Source of the DNA: Immundisolibacter cernigliae
GTDB taxonomy: Bacteria; Pseudomonadota; Gammaproteobacteria; Immundisolibacterales; Immundisolibacteraceae
Direction: 5' to 3'
Length of the DNA stretch: 64,000 nt
NCBI RefSeq assembly: GCF_001697225.1
Contig: NZ_CP014671.1
Location: 682,001-746,000, forward strand
A program made the translations under genes and the position numbers. Below the pieces are notes generated by a model. It was not told the DNA's origin, did not search any database, and worked only from the letters and a program-made list of their open reading frames with translations. Shown piece by piece: positions 53,912 through 63,154 of the stretch (the first letter of the stretch is position 1; every line of letters begins with the position of its first letter).

Positions 53912-54451
53912 TCAGGCGCCCAGTTCCTCAAAGGTGAATTCGCGGTTGGTGTAGATGCAGATGTCGGCAGCGATGCCCAGCGCCGCCTCGACGATCTGCC
54001 GCGCATCGAGCTGCGAGTGATCCAGCAGCGCGCGCGCCGCGGACTGGGCAAAGGCGCCACCGGAGCCAATGGCCATCAGGCCATCCTCGGGCTCCAGCAC
54101 GTCGCCGTTGCCGGAGATGATGAGCGAGCTTTCCGCGTCGGCCACCGCCAGCATGGCTTCCAGTCGCCGCAGCAGGCGGTCGGTGCGCCAGTCCTTGGCC
54201 AGCTCCACGGCCGCGCGGGCGAGCTGGCCGGAGTGTTTTTCCAGCTTGGCGTCGAACAGCTCGAACAATGTGAAGGCATCCGCCGTGGCGCCGGCAAAGC
54301 CGGCCAGCACCCTGCCGTGGTGCAGGCGGCGCACCTTGCGCGCGCCGCGCTTCATGACCATGTTGCCCAGCGTGACCTGGCCGTCGCCGCCCAGCACCAC
54401 CCGGCCATTGCGCCGGACGGACAGGATGGTCGTGCCGTGAAAGGCTTCCAT
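53912..54451 (-). CDS. hslV: HslV, peptidase of the HslUV protease
   Basis: A 179-residue threonine protease. The N-terminus is [16 protein letters not shown]: the nucleophile should be a Thr of TTILSVRR after removal of a short propeptide (E. coli has only the initiator Met before it). [13 protein letters not shown] and the [14 protein letters not shown] segment match the family. The first gene of hslVU; 57 bases from the aminotransferase upstream. Confidence 0.96.
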   Translation of the reverse strand: MEAFHGTTILSVRRNGRVVLGGDGQVTLGNMVMKRGARKVRRLHHGRVLAGFAGATADAFTLFELFDAKLEKHSGQLARAAVELAKDWRTDRLLRRLEAMLAVADAESSLIISGNGDVLEPEDGLMAIGSGGAFAQSAARALLDHSQLDARQIVEAALGIAADICIYTNREFTFEELGA

Positions 54452-54508
54452 GCGGTTTCCATCGTTGTGTCGTAAGAAGCGGCGATTTTACCCGCCGCCC
54501 GCGCCGCC

Positions 54509-55627
54509 TCAGTCTGGTACGACCGCCAGCGCCGCGTCGAGTTGCTGCAGCGGCGTGTGGAAGTGCGGCGAGAAGCGCACCCCACCGCCACGCGGCGCGC
54601 ATACCACGCCCGCTTCACTCAAGCGGCGGTGCAGCGCCGCGTTGTCGATGCCGCGATGGCGAAAGGTGACGATGCCGCTGCGACGCTCGACGCGCGGGTC
54701 ACCGAGCAGCTCCAGGCCGGGCGCGGCGCTGATGCGTTCGATCAGATGAGCACTGCGTTCCAGCAGGTCTGCCTGCACGCCTGGCATGCCGTATTCCTCA
54801 AGCAAAGACAGGCTGGCCTCCAGGCCGTGGGCGCCCAGCAGGTTCGGGCTGCCGCACTCGAAGCGCCGCGCGTCGTCGGCTGGCTGCCATTCGGTCGCGT
54901 CGAAATCGCCGGCCTGGCGCGTCATGTGCCAGCCGTACTGGTACAGCGTCAGGCGCTCGCGCCACTGCGGGCGGACCCACAGCAGCGCCAGGCCCTCCGG
55001 CCCCAGCATCCACTTGTGACCGTCCGCCATCACGAAGTCGGCCTGGACTGCTTCGACGTCGAAGGCCAGCGCACCCAGGCTCTGGATGGCGTCCACGCAC
55101 AGCGCCACGCCGCGCCTGCGGCAGGCCGCGCCCAGGCGCTCCAGGTCCATGCGCAGGCCGTTGCCGTACTGCACGGACGACACCGTGAGCAGGCGCGTGC
55201 GGTTGTCGATCAGGTCCAGCAAGGTCTGCTCGGGATCCCTGGCGCCGGTCAACTGCGCCACCCGGCACTGCACGCCAAGCCGCGCCAGCGCCTGCCAGGC
55301 AATCCGATTCGACGGGAACTCCTCGGCCGCCAGCACCAGGTTGTCGCCGGCCTGCCAGGGAAAGCCGAAGGCCACCACCGAGATCGCCTCGGAGGTGTTC
55401 TTCAGCAGCGCAACGTCCGGCGCCTGCGCACCGATCAGCCGCGCCAGGCGCTCGCGCAGCCGCCGCTCGACCTGCAACCAGCGTGGATAGTGGCGCGCCC
55501 CATCGCGGGCATTCTCGGCCGCAAAGCACGCCACCGCATCGGCCGTGCGCCGCGGCCACGGCGCGACCGCGGCGTGGTTCAGGTAGATCAGGTCGGGAGC
55601 GAGGTTGAATTCGGCAGCAAGGTTCAT
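54509..55627 (-). CDS. Class V aminotransferase (PLP enzyme, cysteine desulfurase-like fold)
   Basis: A 372-residue PLP enzyme of the aminotransferase V family. The cofactor lysine lies in VMADGHKWMLGPEG, the phosphate/ring contacts in LKNTSEAIS and VDAIQSLG, and ECGSPNLLGA further on. The N-terminus YLNHAAVAPWP is typical of small-molecule desulfurase/lyase-like members. I see no Cys active-site loop or isc/suf neighbours, so it is not an obvious Fe-S cluster desulfurase; the substrate is open. Confidence 0.86.
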   Translation of the reverse strand: MNLAAEFNLAPDLIYLNHAAVAPWPRRTADAVACFAAENARDGARHYPRWLQVERRLRERLARLIGAQAPDVALLKNTSEAISVVAFGFPWQAGDNLVLAAEEFPSNRIAWQALARLGVQCRVAQLTGARDPEQTLLDLIDNRTRLLTVSSVQYGNGLRMDLERLGAACRRRGVALCVDAIQSLGALAFDVEAVQADFVMADGHKWMLGPEGLALLWVRPQWRERLTLYQYGWHMTRQAGDFDATEWQPADDARRFECGSPNLLGAHGLEASLSLLEEYGMPGVQADLLERSAHLIERISAAPGLELLGDPRVERRSGIVTFRHRGIDNAALHRRLSEAGVVCAPRGGGVRFSPHFHTPLQQLDAALAVVPD

Positions 55628-55819
55628 GTCGGGCCATCCCGGCGGGAGTCGTGGGTCCAGTATCGCCCGCGACCGTTCGCAAGGGCGTACCCGGTGCGCT
55701 TCAGAGTGGCTTCACGGCGACCGGCCTGAACGAAACGCGGCACAATCCGCGGCGCCTTTTCTCGACTGTGTCGAGCATCGGCAGACGTGCTGATCGCGGC
55801 CGACAGACCAAGGACAACG

Positions 55820-57127
55820 ATGACCGAAACTTCCCGGTCGCTGCAGGCGCAGCTCGACGCACAGCCGTTCAGACGCCTGCAGTGGCAGGTCGTGGGCCTG
55901 TGCTGGCTGGTCAACATCCTGGACGGCTTCGACCTGCTGGCCATTTCCTTTGCCGCCCCGACGCTCGCCAAGGCGTGGCAGCTGGACCCGCGCACGCTGG
56001 GCATCGTGTTCAGCAGCGGCCTGCTGGGCATGACCGTCGGCTCGCTGCTGCTGGGACCGGCCGCGGATCGCATCGGCCGCCGGCGGATGATCATCCTGGC
56101 GACCGCCGTGCTGGGTCTGAGCACGCTGGCCACCGCCGCTGTCACCAGCGTGCTGCCCTTGATCCTGCTGCGCGGCGTCACCGGGGTGGCCATCGGCGCC
56201 CTGCTGCCGAGCCTCAACACGCTGGTGGCGGAATACACGCCGGATCGGCGCAGAAACCTGGCCATCAGCTTCATGCACCTGGGCTACCCGGTCGGCGGCA
56301 TCGCCGGTGGCTTTCTGGCCAGCCGGCTCATTCCTTCCGCCGGCTGGGAGGCGGTGTTCGTCGTCGGCGGCCTGTTCACCCTGGCGACGCTGCCCGTGCT
56401 GCTGCTGGGCCTGCCCGAGTCGCTGCACTACCTGCTCAGGCAGGATCGACCCCGGTCGCGGGCCGCCGCCGACAAACTGGCCGCCAGGCTGGGCATCGAC
56501 CTTGCCGCTGCCGGCGCCCAAGCGGATGCGCTCGGCACATCGAGCGTGCGCGAGGTGCTGCGCGGCCGCTGGCTGGCGCCCGGGCTGGCGCTGTGGGGCT
56601 GCTTTTTTCTGGGCAACCTGACGCTGTATTTCCTGCTCAACTGGACCCCGACCGTACTGGTCGAAGCCGGACTGCCGGGCGAGCAGGCCATTCGCGCGGG
56701 AATGATGCTGAATCTGGGCGGTGGCCTTGGCATGCTGTACTTGGGCCACATGTCCGCGCGCTGGTCGATCTACACCATGATGAGCGCCTTTTTTGCGCTC
56801 GGCGGACTGCTCATCATGGCCCTGGGTCAGGCCGGCAAGGCCACCGACCTGCTGTTCGCGCTCACCATCCTGGCCGGCTTTTTCTCACTGGGCGGCCTGA
56901 TCGGCCTGTATTCCCTGGCCGCGCGCCTGTATCCGGCGTCGAGCCGCGCCACCGGGATTGGACTCGCCATCGGCGCCGGGCGCTTTGGCGCCATCCTCGG
57001 CCCGTACCTGGGTGGCGTCCTGATCAGCCTGGGCTGGCCGATGGGCCGCTACTTCGCGCTGCTGGCGCTGCCGCTGATGGCAGTGGCGGCATTGCTATGG
57101 CGCGTGCGAGCGCCGCCCGGCGCCTGA
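55820..57127 (+). CDS. Aromatic acid:H+ symporter (MFS, AAHS family)
   Basis: A 435-residue 12-helix transporter. AGGA lies before the ATG at 55820 (MTETSRS). Signature residues of the AAHS family (PcaK, BenK) are DGFD in the first helix (VNILDGFDLLAISF) and the loop GPAADRIGRRR between helices 2 and 3. PESLHYLL lies at the end of the sixth helix. Such proteins take up benzoate, 4-hydroxybenzoate or related acids; the exact one is not known. No aromatic ring-cleavage genes are in the window. It is divergent from the aminotransferase. Confidence 0.87.
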   Translation: MTETSRSLQAQLDAQPFRRLQWQVVGLCWLVNILDGFDLLAISFAAPTLAKAWQLDPRTLGIVFSSGLLGMTVGSLLLGPAADRIGRRRMIILATAVLGLSTLATAAVTSVLPLILLRGVTGVAIGALLPSLNTLVAEYTPDRRRNLAISFMHLGYPVGGIAGGFLASRLIPSAGWEAVFVVGGLFTLATLPVLLLGLPESLHYLLRQDRPRSRAAADKLAARLGIDLAAAGAQADALGTSSVREVLRGRWLAPGLALWGCFFLGNLTLYFLLNWTPTVLVEAGLPGEQAIRAGMMLNLGGGLGMLYLGHMSARWSIYTMMSAFFALGGLLIMALGQAGKATDLLFALTILAGFFSLGGLIGLYSLAARLYPASSRATGIGLAIGAGRFGAILGPYLGGVLISLGWPMGRYFALLALPLMAVAALLWRVRAPPGA

Positions 57128-57187
57128 GCGGTCCCGACAGCCGGCACGGCGCCTGACCCGCAGCGCCACCGGACCGGGCAGCCCCGC

Positions 57188-58138
57188 TTAGGGCAGCGCC
57201 TTGACCAGCGCCGGTACGGCCTCGAACAGGTCAGCCACCAGGCCGATGTCGGCCACCTCGAAGATCGGCGCGTCGGCATCCTTGTTGACGGCGACGATGG
57301 TGCCGGCGTCCTTGATGCCGGCCAGGTGCTGTATGGCGCCCGAGATGCCGACCGCGATGTACAGCTCCGGCGCCACCACCTTGCCGGTCTGGCCGACCTG
57401 CATGTCGTTGGGCACGAAGCCGGCGTCGACTGCTGCGCGCGAGGCACCGGCCGCGGCGCCCAGCTTGTCGGCCAGCTCGAAGATGAGCCGGAAGTTCTCG
57501 CTGCTGCCAACGCCGCGGCCACCGGACACCACCTTGTTGGCGGATTGCAGGTCCGGTCGGTCCCTGGAGCCGGCACGCAGCTCGACGAAGCGGGTATGGC
57601 CGGGCAGCTCGGCGCTGCTGCTGACGGCCTCTACCGGCGCCGGCGCCTGCTCACCGACCGCCTTGTAGGAGGCCACGCGCACAGTGCCGACCACCGGCGC
57701 GCCGTCCGGCACGCTCACGGTCAGGATGGCGTTGCCGGCATAGATGGGCCGCTCGAAGCTGCGCGGGCCGAGCACCTTCATGATGTCGGACAGCGCCGGG
57801 GCGCCCAGCAGCGCCGCCACGCGTGGCAGCAGATCCTTGCCAAAGGTGGTGGATGGCCCCAGCACGTAGCCGTAACCGGCCGCCAGATCGGCGATTTGCG
57901 GCGCCAGGATCGCCGCCAGCGGCGCGGCGTTGCGGGCATCGGCGTTCCTGAGCACCCGGCTCACGCCGGCCAGCGCCGCCGCCTGCGCGCACACGCCGTC
58001 CAGCCCGGCGCCATCGGCGCCGGACACCAGCACGTCGACGCCTTCGGCGCCCAGATCCGCGCAGCAGGCCAGCACCTTGGCAGTGCCGGCGTTCAGTTTG
58101 GTGCCGTCGTGTTCGGCAATCAGCAATACCTTGGCCAT
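57188..58138 (-). CDS. etfA: Electron transfer flavoprotein alpha subunit
   Basis: A 316-residue FAD-binding subunit. The C-terminal FAD domain contains [36 protein letters not shown] and [13 protein letters not shown], the ETF alpha signatures. ETF accepts electrons from acyl-CoA and related dehydrogenases and delivers them to ETF-quinone oxidoreductase, encoded two genes upstream on the strand. The ATG shares a base with the etfB stop. Confidence 0.95.
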   Translation of the reverse strand: MAKVLLIAEHDGTKLNAGTAKVLACCADLGAEGVDVLVSGADGAGLDGVCAQAAALAGVSRVLRNADARNAAPLAAILAPQIADLAAGYGYVLGPSTTFGKDLLPRVAALLGAPALSDIMKVLGPRSFERPIYAGNAILTVSVPDGAPVVGTVRVASYKAVGEQAPAPVEAVSSSAELPGHTRFVELRAGSRDRPDLQSANKVVSGGRGVGSSENFRLIFELADKLGAAAGASRAAVDAGFVPNDMQVGQTGKVVAPELYIAVGISGAIQHLAGIKDAGTIVAVNKDADAPIFEVADIGLVADLFEAVPALVKALP

Positions 58139-58884
58139 CAGATCAGCCCCCGCCCCTGCAATTCCGTTACCAGTTCTTCAACCGTCTTGACCTTGATGCC
58201 GGCACCGCGCGCCGGTGGTGGCCGCACGGTGCCCAGTTCCAGGCGTGGCACGTTGCTGCCCAGCAGTTCGGCGGCAGGCTTGACGTCCATCGGCTTCTTC
58301 TTGGCCTTCATCATTTCCGGCAGCTTGACGTAGCGCGGCTCGTTCAGGCGCAGGTCGCTGGTGAACACGGCCGGCAGGTCGACCTCGATGACTTCGAGGC
58401 CCGCGTCCACCTCGCGCGTCACCCGGGCGGTGCTGCCGTTGATCTCAATCACCGAAGCGTAGGTCGCCTGCGGCCGGCCCCACAGGGCGGCCGTCATCTG
58501 CCCGGTCTGACCCGAGTCGTCGTCGATGGCCTGCTTGCCCAGCAGCACGATGTCGGCCTGCTCCTGCTGCGCCAGGGCGCAGAACACTTGCGCGGCTTCC
58601 AGCGGCTGCAGGGCGGTGGCCGATTCCACGTGGATGGCGCGGTCCATGCCCATGGCCAGCGCCGTGCGCAGCTGTTCCTGCACCGCCAGCGGGCCGATGC
58701 TGACGGCGACCAGCTCGGTGGCATGGCCGCGCTCGCGCAGGCGGATGGCCTCCTCGACGGCGATTTCGTCGAAGGGATTCATGCTCATCTTGACGCCGTC
58801 GGTGAGCACACCGCTGCCGTCGGGTTTGACGCGGATGCGGACGTTGTAGTCGACCACGCGCTTGACGCCCACCAGGACTTTCAT
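58138..58884 (-). CDS. etfB: Electron transfer flavoprotein beta subunit
   Basis: A 248-residue subunit that binds AMP. The N-terminus [19 protein letters not shown] and the family signature [19 protein letters not shown] are clear, as is [17 protein letters not shown]. Partner of EtfA, which follows with a one-base overlap. 36 bases after the ETF-QO stop. Confidence 0.96.
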   Translation of the reverse strand: MKVLVGVKRVVDYNVRIRVKPDGSGVLTDGVKMSMNPFDEIAVEEAIRLRERGHATELVAVSIGPLAVQEQLRTALAMGMDRAIHVESATALQPLEAAQVFCALAQQEQADIVLLGKQAIDDDSGQTGQMTAALWGRPQATYASVIEINGSTARVTREVDAGLEVIEVDLPAVFTSDLRLNEPRYVKLPEMMKAKKKPMDVKPAAELLGSNVPRLELGTVRPPPARGAGIKVKTVEELVTELQGRGLI

Positions 58885-58920
58885 GCTTTCTCCTCGGGAA
58901 ATGACCGCCGGGCGGTCGTC

Positions 58921-60519
58921 TTACAGATTGACGTAATTGGGCCCGGCGCCGCCTTCCGGGGGCACCCAGGTGATGATCTCGTAGGGATCCTTGATGTCGC
59001 AGGTCTTGCAGTGCACGCAGTTGGCGGCGTTGATCTGCAGGCGCAGGGCGCCTTCCTCCTCGACCATCTCGTAGACATTGGCCGGACAGAAGCGCGTGCA
59101 CGGGTTGCCGTATTCCTGACGGCAGCGGGTGACGCAGATGTTGGTGTCGGCCACGTGCAGGTGCACCGGCTGGTCCTCGTCGTGCTCGGTGGCGGCGAAG
59201 TACACCGACGCCAGCCGGTCGCGCGGCTCGAGCGTGCGTTCCACGTAATCCGGCGGCGGCGCGCCGGCCGACAGCAGGCGCAGCGCGCTGTGGTCGGCGT
59301 GGTTGCGCAGCGTCCAGGGCGTGTGGCCCAGGGTCACGGTTTCGAGCGCCGCATTGGCCAGGCCCGCCCACAGGCCGTGGTGGAAGCCGGGGCGGATGTT
59401 GCGCACGCGCCTGAGTTCCGCCGCCGATGGCGAAGCCCGCCAGCCGGCATCGAAGCGATCGCCCGCTTCAGCCACCAGATGCTCGGCCGCCAGCATGCCG
59501 GCGCGCAGGGCCATATGCGTGCCCTTGATCTTGGGCACGTTGATCATGCCGGCGGCGTCGCCCACCAGCAGCGCGCCGGGCATGCTCAGGCGCGGCAGCG
59601 ACTGCAGGCCGCCTTCCACCAGCGCCCGGGCGCCGGACGAGATGATGCTGCCGCCTTCCAGCAGCGGCTTGACGGTCGGGTGATGCTTGAACTGCTGAAA
59701 GGCCTCGAAGGGCGAGAAGTTCGGGTCGCTGTAATCGAGCCCGACCACAAAACCCACCGCCACCCGATCCTCGGTCAGGTGGTAGATGAAGCTGCCGCCA
59801 TACGTCGCCGAATCAAGTGGCCAGCCGATGGTGTGCTGCGTCAGCCCCGGATCGCCGCGGCCGGCCGGCAACTGCCACAGCTCCTTCATGCCGATGCCGT
59901 AGGTCTGCGGGTCGATGCCGGCGTCGAGCCCGAAATGGCGGATCAGCTGCTTGGCAAGGCTGCCGCGGCAACCTTCGGCCAGCACGGTGGTCTTGGCGTG
60001 GATGTCGATGCCGGGCGTGTAGCTGTCCTTCGGTTGACCCTGCTTGTCCAGACCCATGTCGCCGATGCGCACGCCGATCACGCGCTGGCCATCCGCATCG
60101 AACAGCGGCTCGGCGGCGGCAAAGCCCGGAAACACCTCGACGCCCAGGGCTTCCGCCTGCGGCGCCAGCCAGGCACACAGCGCCCCCAAGGAAACGATGA
60201 AATTGCCGTGATTGCGCATCTGCGGCGGGATCACCGGCGAGCGCAGGCGGCGGGACTTGGTCAGGAACGCAAACTCGTCGTGACGCACCGGCACGCACAC
60301 CGGCGGCGGATTGTCGCGCCAGCCGGGCAGCAGCTCGTCCAGCGGCTGCGGCTCGATGACCGCGCCCGACAAGATCTGCGCGCCGATCTGCGAGGCCTTG
60401 TCGATCAGGCACACACTCCTGTCGGGGCTGAGCTGCTTGAGGCGGATGGCGGTGGCCAGGCCGGCCGGGCCGGCACCGACCACCAGCACGTCGAATTCGA
60501 TCACGTCGCGCTCGCTCAT
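58921..60519 (-). CDS. Electron transfer flavoprotein-ubiquinone oxidoreductase
   Basis: A 532-residue membrane-associated flavoprotein that moves electrons from ETF to ubiquinone. The FAD motif is VLVVGAGPAGLATAIRL at residues 10-26. The [4Fe-4S] ligands are in CVTRCRQEYGNPC and the C-terminal CVHCKTCDIKDPYEI. It ends GPNYVNL. First of the three-gene ETF set. The REPIN-like repeats lie between it and the fadN-like gene. Confidence 0.94.
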   Translation of the reverse strand: MSERDVIEFDVLVVGAGPAGLATAIRLKQLSPDRSVCLIDKASQIGAQILSGAVIEPQPLDELLPGWRDNPPPVCVPVRHDEFAFLTKSRRLRSPVIPPQMRNHGNFIVSLGALCAWLAPQAEALGVEVFPGFAAAEPLFDADGQRVIGVRIGDMGLDKQGQPKDSYTPGIDIHAKTTVLAEGCRGSLAKQLIRHFGLDAGIDPQTYGIGMKELWQLPAGRGDPGLTQHTIGWPLDSATYGGSFIYHLTEDRVAVGFVVGLDYSDPNFSPFEAFQQFKHHPTVKPLLEGGSIISSGARALVEGGLQSLPRLSMPGALLVGDAAGMINVPKIKGTHMALRAGMLAAEHLVAEAGDRFDAGWRASPSAAELRRVRNIRPGFHHGLWAGLANAALETVTLGHTPWTLRNHADHSALRLLSAGAPPPDYVERTLEPRDRLASVYFAATEHDEDQPVHLHVADTNICVTRCRQEYGNPCTRFCPANVYEMVEEEGALRLQINAANCVHCKTCDIKDPYEIITWVPPEGGAGPNYVNL

Positions 60520-60584
60520 TGCCGCCCGATCCCCTTGGTCAGCCAGTTATTCATTTTCATTGCCGGATTGTCCGCCAGCGGGCC

Positions 60585-60762
60585 GGGTCGCGGGCATGGC
60601 CCGCTCCTGCAACAACACCTCGGCCGTAGGAGCGGCCCATGGCCGCGACCGCAACCCTGCCGTCAACGGCGCCGTCCCGATTCATCGCTGCGTTTCAACA
60701 CCACCCGCCGTCCCGGTCGCGGGCATGGCCCGCTCCTACAAAAAACGCCATGGCCGCGACCG
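60585..60762. repeat. REPIN-like cluster of four REP copies
   Basis: Four copies of a REP-type sequence in alternating orientation: GGTCGCGGGCATGGCCCGCT at 60587 on, an inverted copy ending CCGCGACC at 60650, a third at 60715-60740 and a truncated inverted copy at 60748-60761. They form two head-to-head pairs that would make long hairpins. They fill the 258-base gap between ETF-QO and the fadN-like gene. REPs of this type occur in Pseudomonas-like genomes and are moved by RAYT transposases; none is in the window. Confidence 0.85.
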
Positions 60763-60777
60763 CACGCGCAAGCCATT

Positions 60778-63045
60778 TCAATTACGCAGCGGCTTGCCGG
60801 TGGCCAGCATGTGTTCCATGCGCGCCTGGGACAGCGGCAGGCGCAGCAGTTCCAGGAAATGCTCGCGCTCCAGGCGCAGCAGCTCCTGCTCCGTCACCTG
60901 CCCGCCGGCCCCGCCGCTCATCACGGCGGCCATGTGGCTGGCCACCACGGCGTCGTGGGCGGTCATTTTACCGGCCTCGACCTGCGCCGCGACGCGCGCT
61001 TCGAGCGCCGCCCGCCCGGAGGCCCCCGGCAGGTTCACAACTGCTGGCTTGGCGGACGAATAGCTGCCGATCATGAGCCGGGCCATGGCCTTGGCGTCGG
61101 CAAGGACGCGCCTGCTGTGCATGGTGATGGCGCAGCGGTCGGTCAGAACGCGCATGTCGCGCGCGTCGGCGGCCGACTGCGACACCACGGCACCGACGAT
61201 CAGGTCGAAGCCCCGCTCGACACCGGCATCCAGGTACCGCAGCGTCATTTCCTTGGTGCCGCCGCCGGCCGGCAGCAGGCCGACGCGCAGCTCCACCAGC
61301 CCGGCGTTCAGCTCGGCATGCGCCTGCAGCGCGTTGCAGTGCAGCAGCACCTCGCAGCCACCGCCCAGCGCCAGCCCGCGCGGCGCGCCGACGACCGGGA
61401 ACGGCGCGTACTTGAAGCCCATCAGGGCGCGCTGCAGGCCGTCGATGAAGCCCTCCAGGAACGTCCAGTCGCCGCCACGGGCGGCATCCAGCATCCGCTT
61501 CAGGTTCGCGCCGGCGCAAAAATGCGGCGCATCAGAGCCGATGACCAGCGCCTGAAAATCCTGCCCGACCCGGTCCAGCGTCAGCTGCATGGCCTCAACA
61601 GTGTGTTCGTCGAGCGCGTTCATCTTGGTGTGGAATTCGAGCAGCGCCACGCCCTCGCCCATGTCCCACAGGCTGGCCGAGGCATTGCCCAGCACCGGCT
61701 TGCCGGCGCGGCGCAGGTCGGCCACGGTCAGCGTGCCGGCCTGGTGCGGCAGCGGGCGATACGCGCCATCGAAGCCGAGGTACTGCGGGCCGTCGGCGTC
61801 CTCGCGATAGAACCGTCCATCGCCGCTGGCCAGCGCCGTTTTCAACAGCGCCGGCACCGGCTGGCCGTCGGCCTCGAGGCGCTGCGCAAACCTGGCCAGG
61901 CCGATCTGATCCAGCAGCTCGAACGGCCCCCAGCGCCATGAATAGCCCTCGCGCATGGCGGTGTCGATGGCGAGCACGTCGCCGGCGATTTCCGGCGCCA
62001 CGGTGGCCGTGTAGGTCAGGGCGTAGCCCAGCAAGCTGCGCGCGAAAGCCGCCCCCGCGTCGTCACCGGCGAGCAGCTCGACCGGCGTGCGCGCCCTGGC
62101 GCCGGCAAGGTCCACCTTCTGCTGCGGCCGATAATCGAGTGTGCCGAGGTCCAGCGCCTGGCGCTGCTTGTCCGCCGTAAGTCGATAAAAGCCGCCACCG
62201 GCCTTGCGGCCGATCCAGCCGCGCTCCAGCATGGTCTTGAGCAGGGGCGGCAGGTCCAGCAGTGGCTGCGCTGGATCGCTGGCCGGCAACTGGCCCTGCA
62301 TGTTGCGCGCGATGTCGGCCAGCACGTCCAGGCCCACCAGGTCGATCAGGCCGAACACGCCGGTGCCCGGCAGGCCGATCGGCTTGCCGGCGACGGCGTC
62401 AGCCTGCTCAACCGTCAGGCCCAGCTGCAGCGCCGCCCGTACCCCGGCCAGCATGGCCAGCACGCCGATGCGGTTGCCGATGAACGACGGCGTGTCGCGG
62501 GCATCGACCACTTCCTTGCCCAGTTGCACAGTGCAGAACTCGCGCAGCGCTTCGGTCGCCTGCGGCCGGGTAGCCGGGCCGGCCACCAGCTCCAGCAGGC
62601 CCATGTAGCGCGGCGGGTTGAAGAAATGGGTGATCAGGAAATCGGCCGCGAAGCTCGGCGGCAGGCCGGCGGTGATTTCGGAAAGGCGGATGCCGGAGGT
62701 GTTGGAACTGACGATCGAGCCCGGCCGGCGCACGCGCTGGACCCGCTCGAACAGCGCCTGCTTGACCGCCAGGCGCTCGACCACCACCTCGACGATCCAG
62801 TCGGCCTCGGACAGCCAGCCCAGATCCTCGTCGAAACCGCCGGTCCGGATCAGCTCGGCCGCCGCGCGGTTCATCAACGGCGCCGGCTTGCGCTTGAACA
62901 AATCCTGCTTGCCGCGTTCGGCCGCCTCGCGCGTCAGGTCCAGCAGCAGCACCGGCACACCGGCGTTTGCCACCTGCGCGGCAATGCCGGCACCCATGTT
63001 GCCGGCGCCCAGCACCGCCACCTGCCTGATCGTCGTATCCAGCAT
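60778..63045 (-). CDS. 3-hydroxyacyl-CoA dehydrogenase/enoyl-CoA hydratase, FadN-type order
   Basis: A 755-residue bifunctional beta-oxidation enzyme. The start is the ATG at 63045 (MLDTTIRQ); a TTG at 63090 would add 15 residues. The dehydrogenase comes first: AVLGAGNMGAGIAAQVANAG (NAD fold, about residues 8-27), SSNTSGIRLSEIT, and FFNPPRYMGLLELV. The hydratase is C-terminal (about 460-740): HFCAGANLKRM for the oxyanion hole and GGGCE plus VELRVGLLPAGGG with the catalytic glutamates. This domain order matches Bacillus FadN and related fusions, the reverse of E. coli FadB. Confidence 0.92.
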   Translation of the reverse strand: MLDTTIRQVAVLGAGNMGAGIAAQVANAGVPVLLLDLTREAAERGKQDLFKRKPAPLMNRAAAELIRTGGFDEDLGWLSEADWIVEVVVERLAVKQALFERVQRVRRPGSIVSSNTSGIRLSEITAGLPPSFAADFLITHFFNPPRYMGLLELVAGPATRPQATEALREFCTVQLGKEVVDARDTPSFIGNRIGVLAMLAGVRAALQLGLTVEQADAVAGKPIGLPGTGVFGLIDLVGLDVLADIARNMQGQLPASDPAQPLLDLPPLLKTMLERGWIGRKAGGGFYRLTADKQRQALDLGTLDYRPQQKVDLAGARARTPVELLAGDDAGAAFARSLLGYALTYTATVAPEIAGDVLAIDTAMREGYSWRWGPFELLDQIGLARFAQRLEADGQPVPALLKTALASGDGRFYREDADGPQYLGFDGAYRPLPHQAGTLTVADLRRAGKPVLGNASASLWDMGEGVALLEFHTKMNALDEHTVEAMQLTLDRVGQDFQALVIGSDAPHFCAGANLKRMLDAARGGDWTFLEGFIDGLQRALMGFKYAPFPVVGAPRGLALGGGCEVLLHCNALQAHAELNAGLVELRVGLLPAGGGTKEMTLRYLDAGVERGFDLIVGAVVSQSAADARDMRVLTDRCAITMHSRRVLADAKAMARLMIGSYSSAKPAVVNLPGASGRAALEARVAAQVEAGKMTAHDAVVASHMAAVMSGGAGGQVTEQELLRLEREHFLELLRLPLSQARMEHMLATGKPLRN

Positions 63046-63154
63046 CACCTGCGCGCCCCCAAGTCCTGTTGCTGCTTTTCCGCACTGCAACGAAGCCGCG
63101 AACCTTAATGAATGTTAGCCACCGCTGGCAAGCCGTCCGCCTTCACATTGGCCG

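Noticed and set aside
58588-61941. An 1117-codon plus-strand frame across etfB, ETF-QO and the FadN-type gene
   Set aside because: It spans three convincing minus-strand genes and the REPIN repeats, and has no family match.
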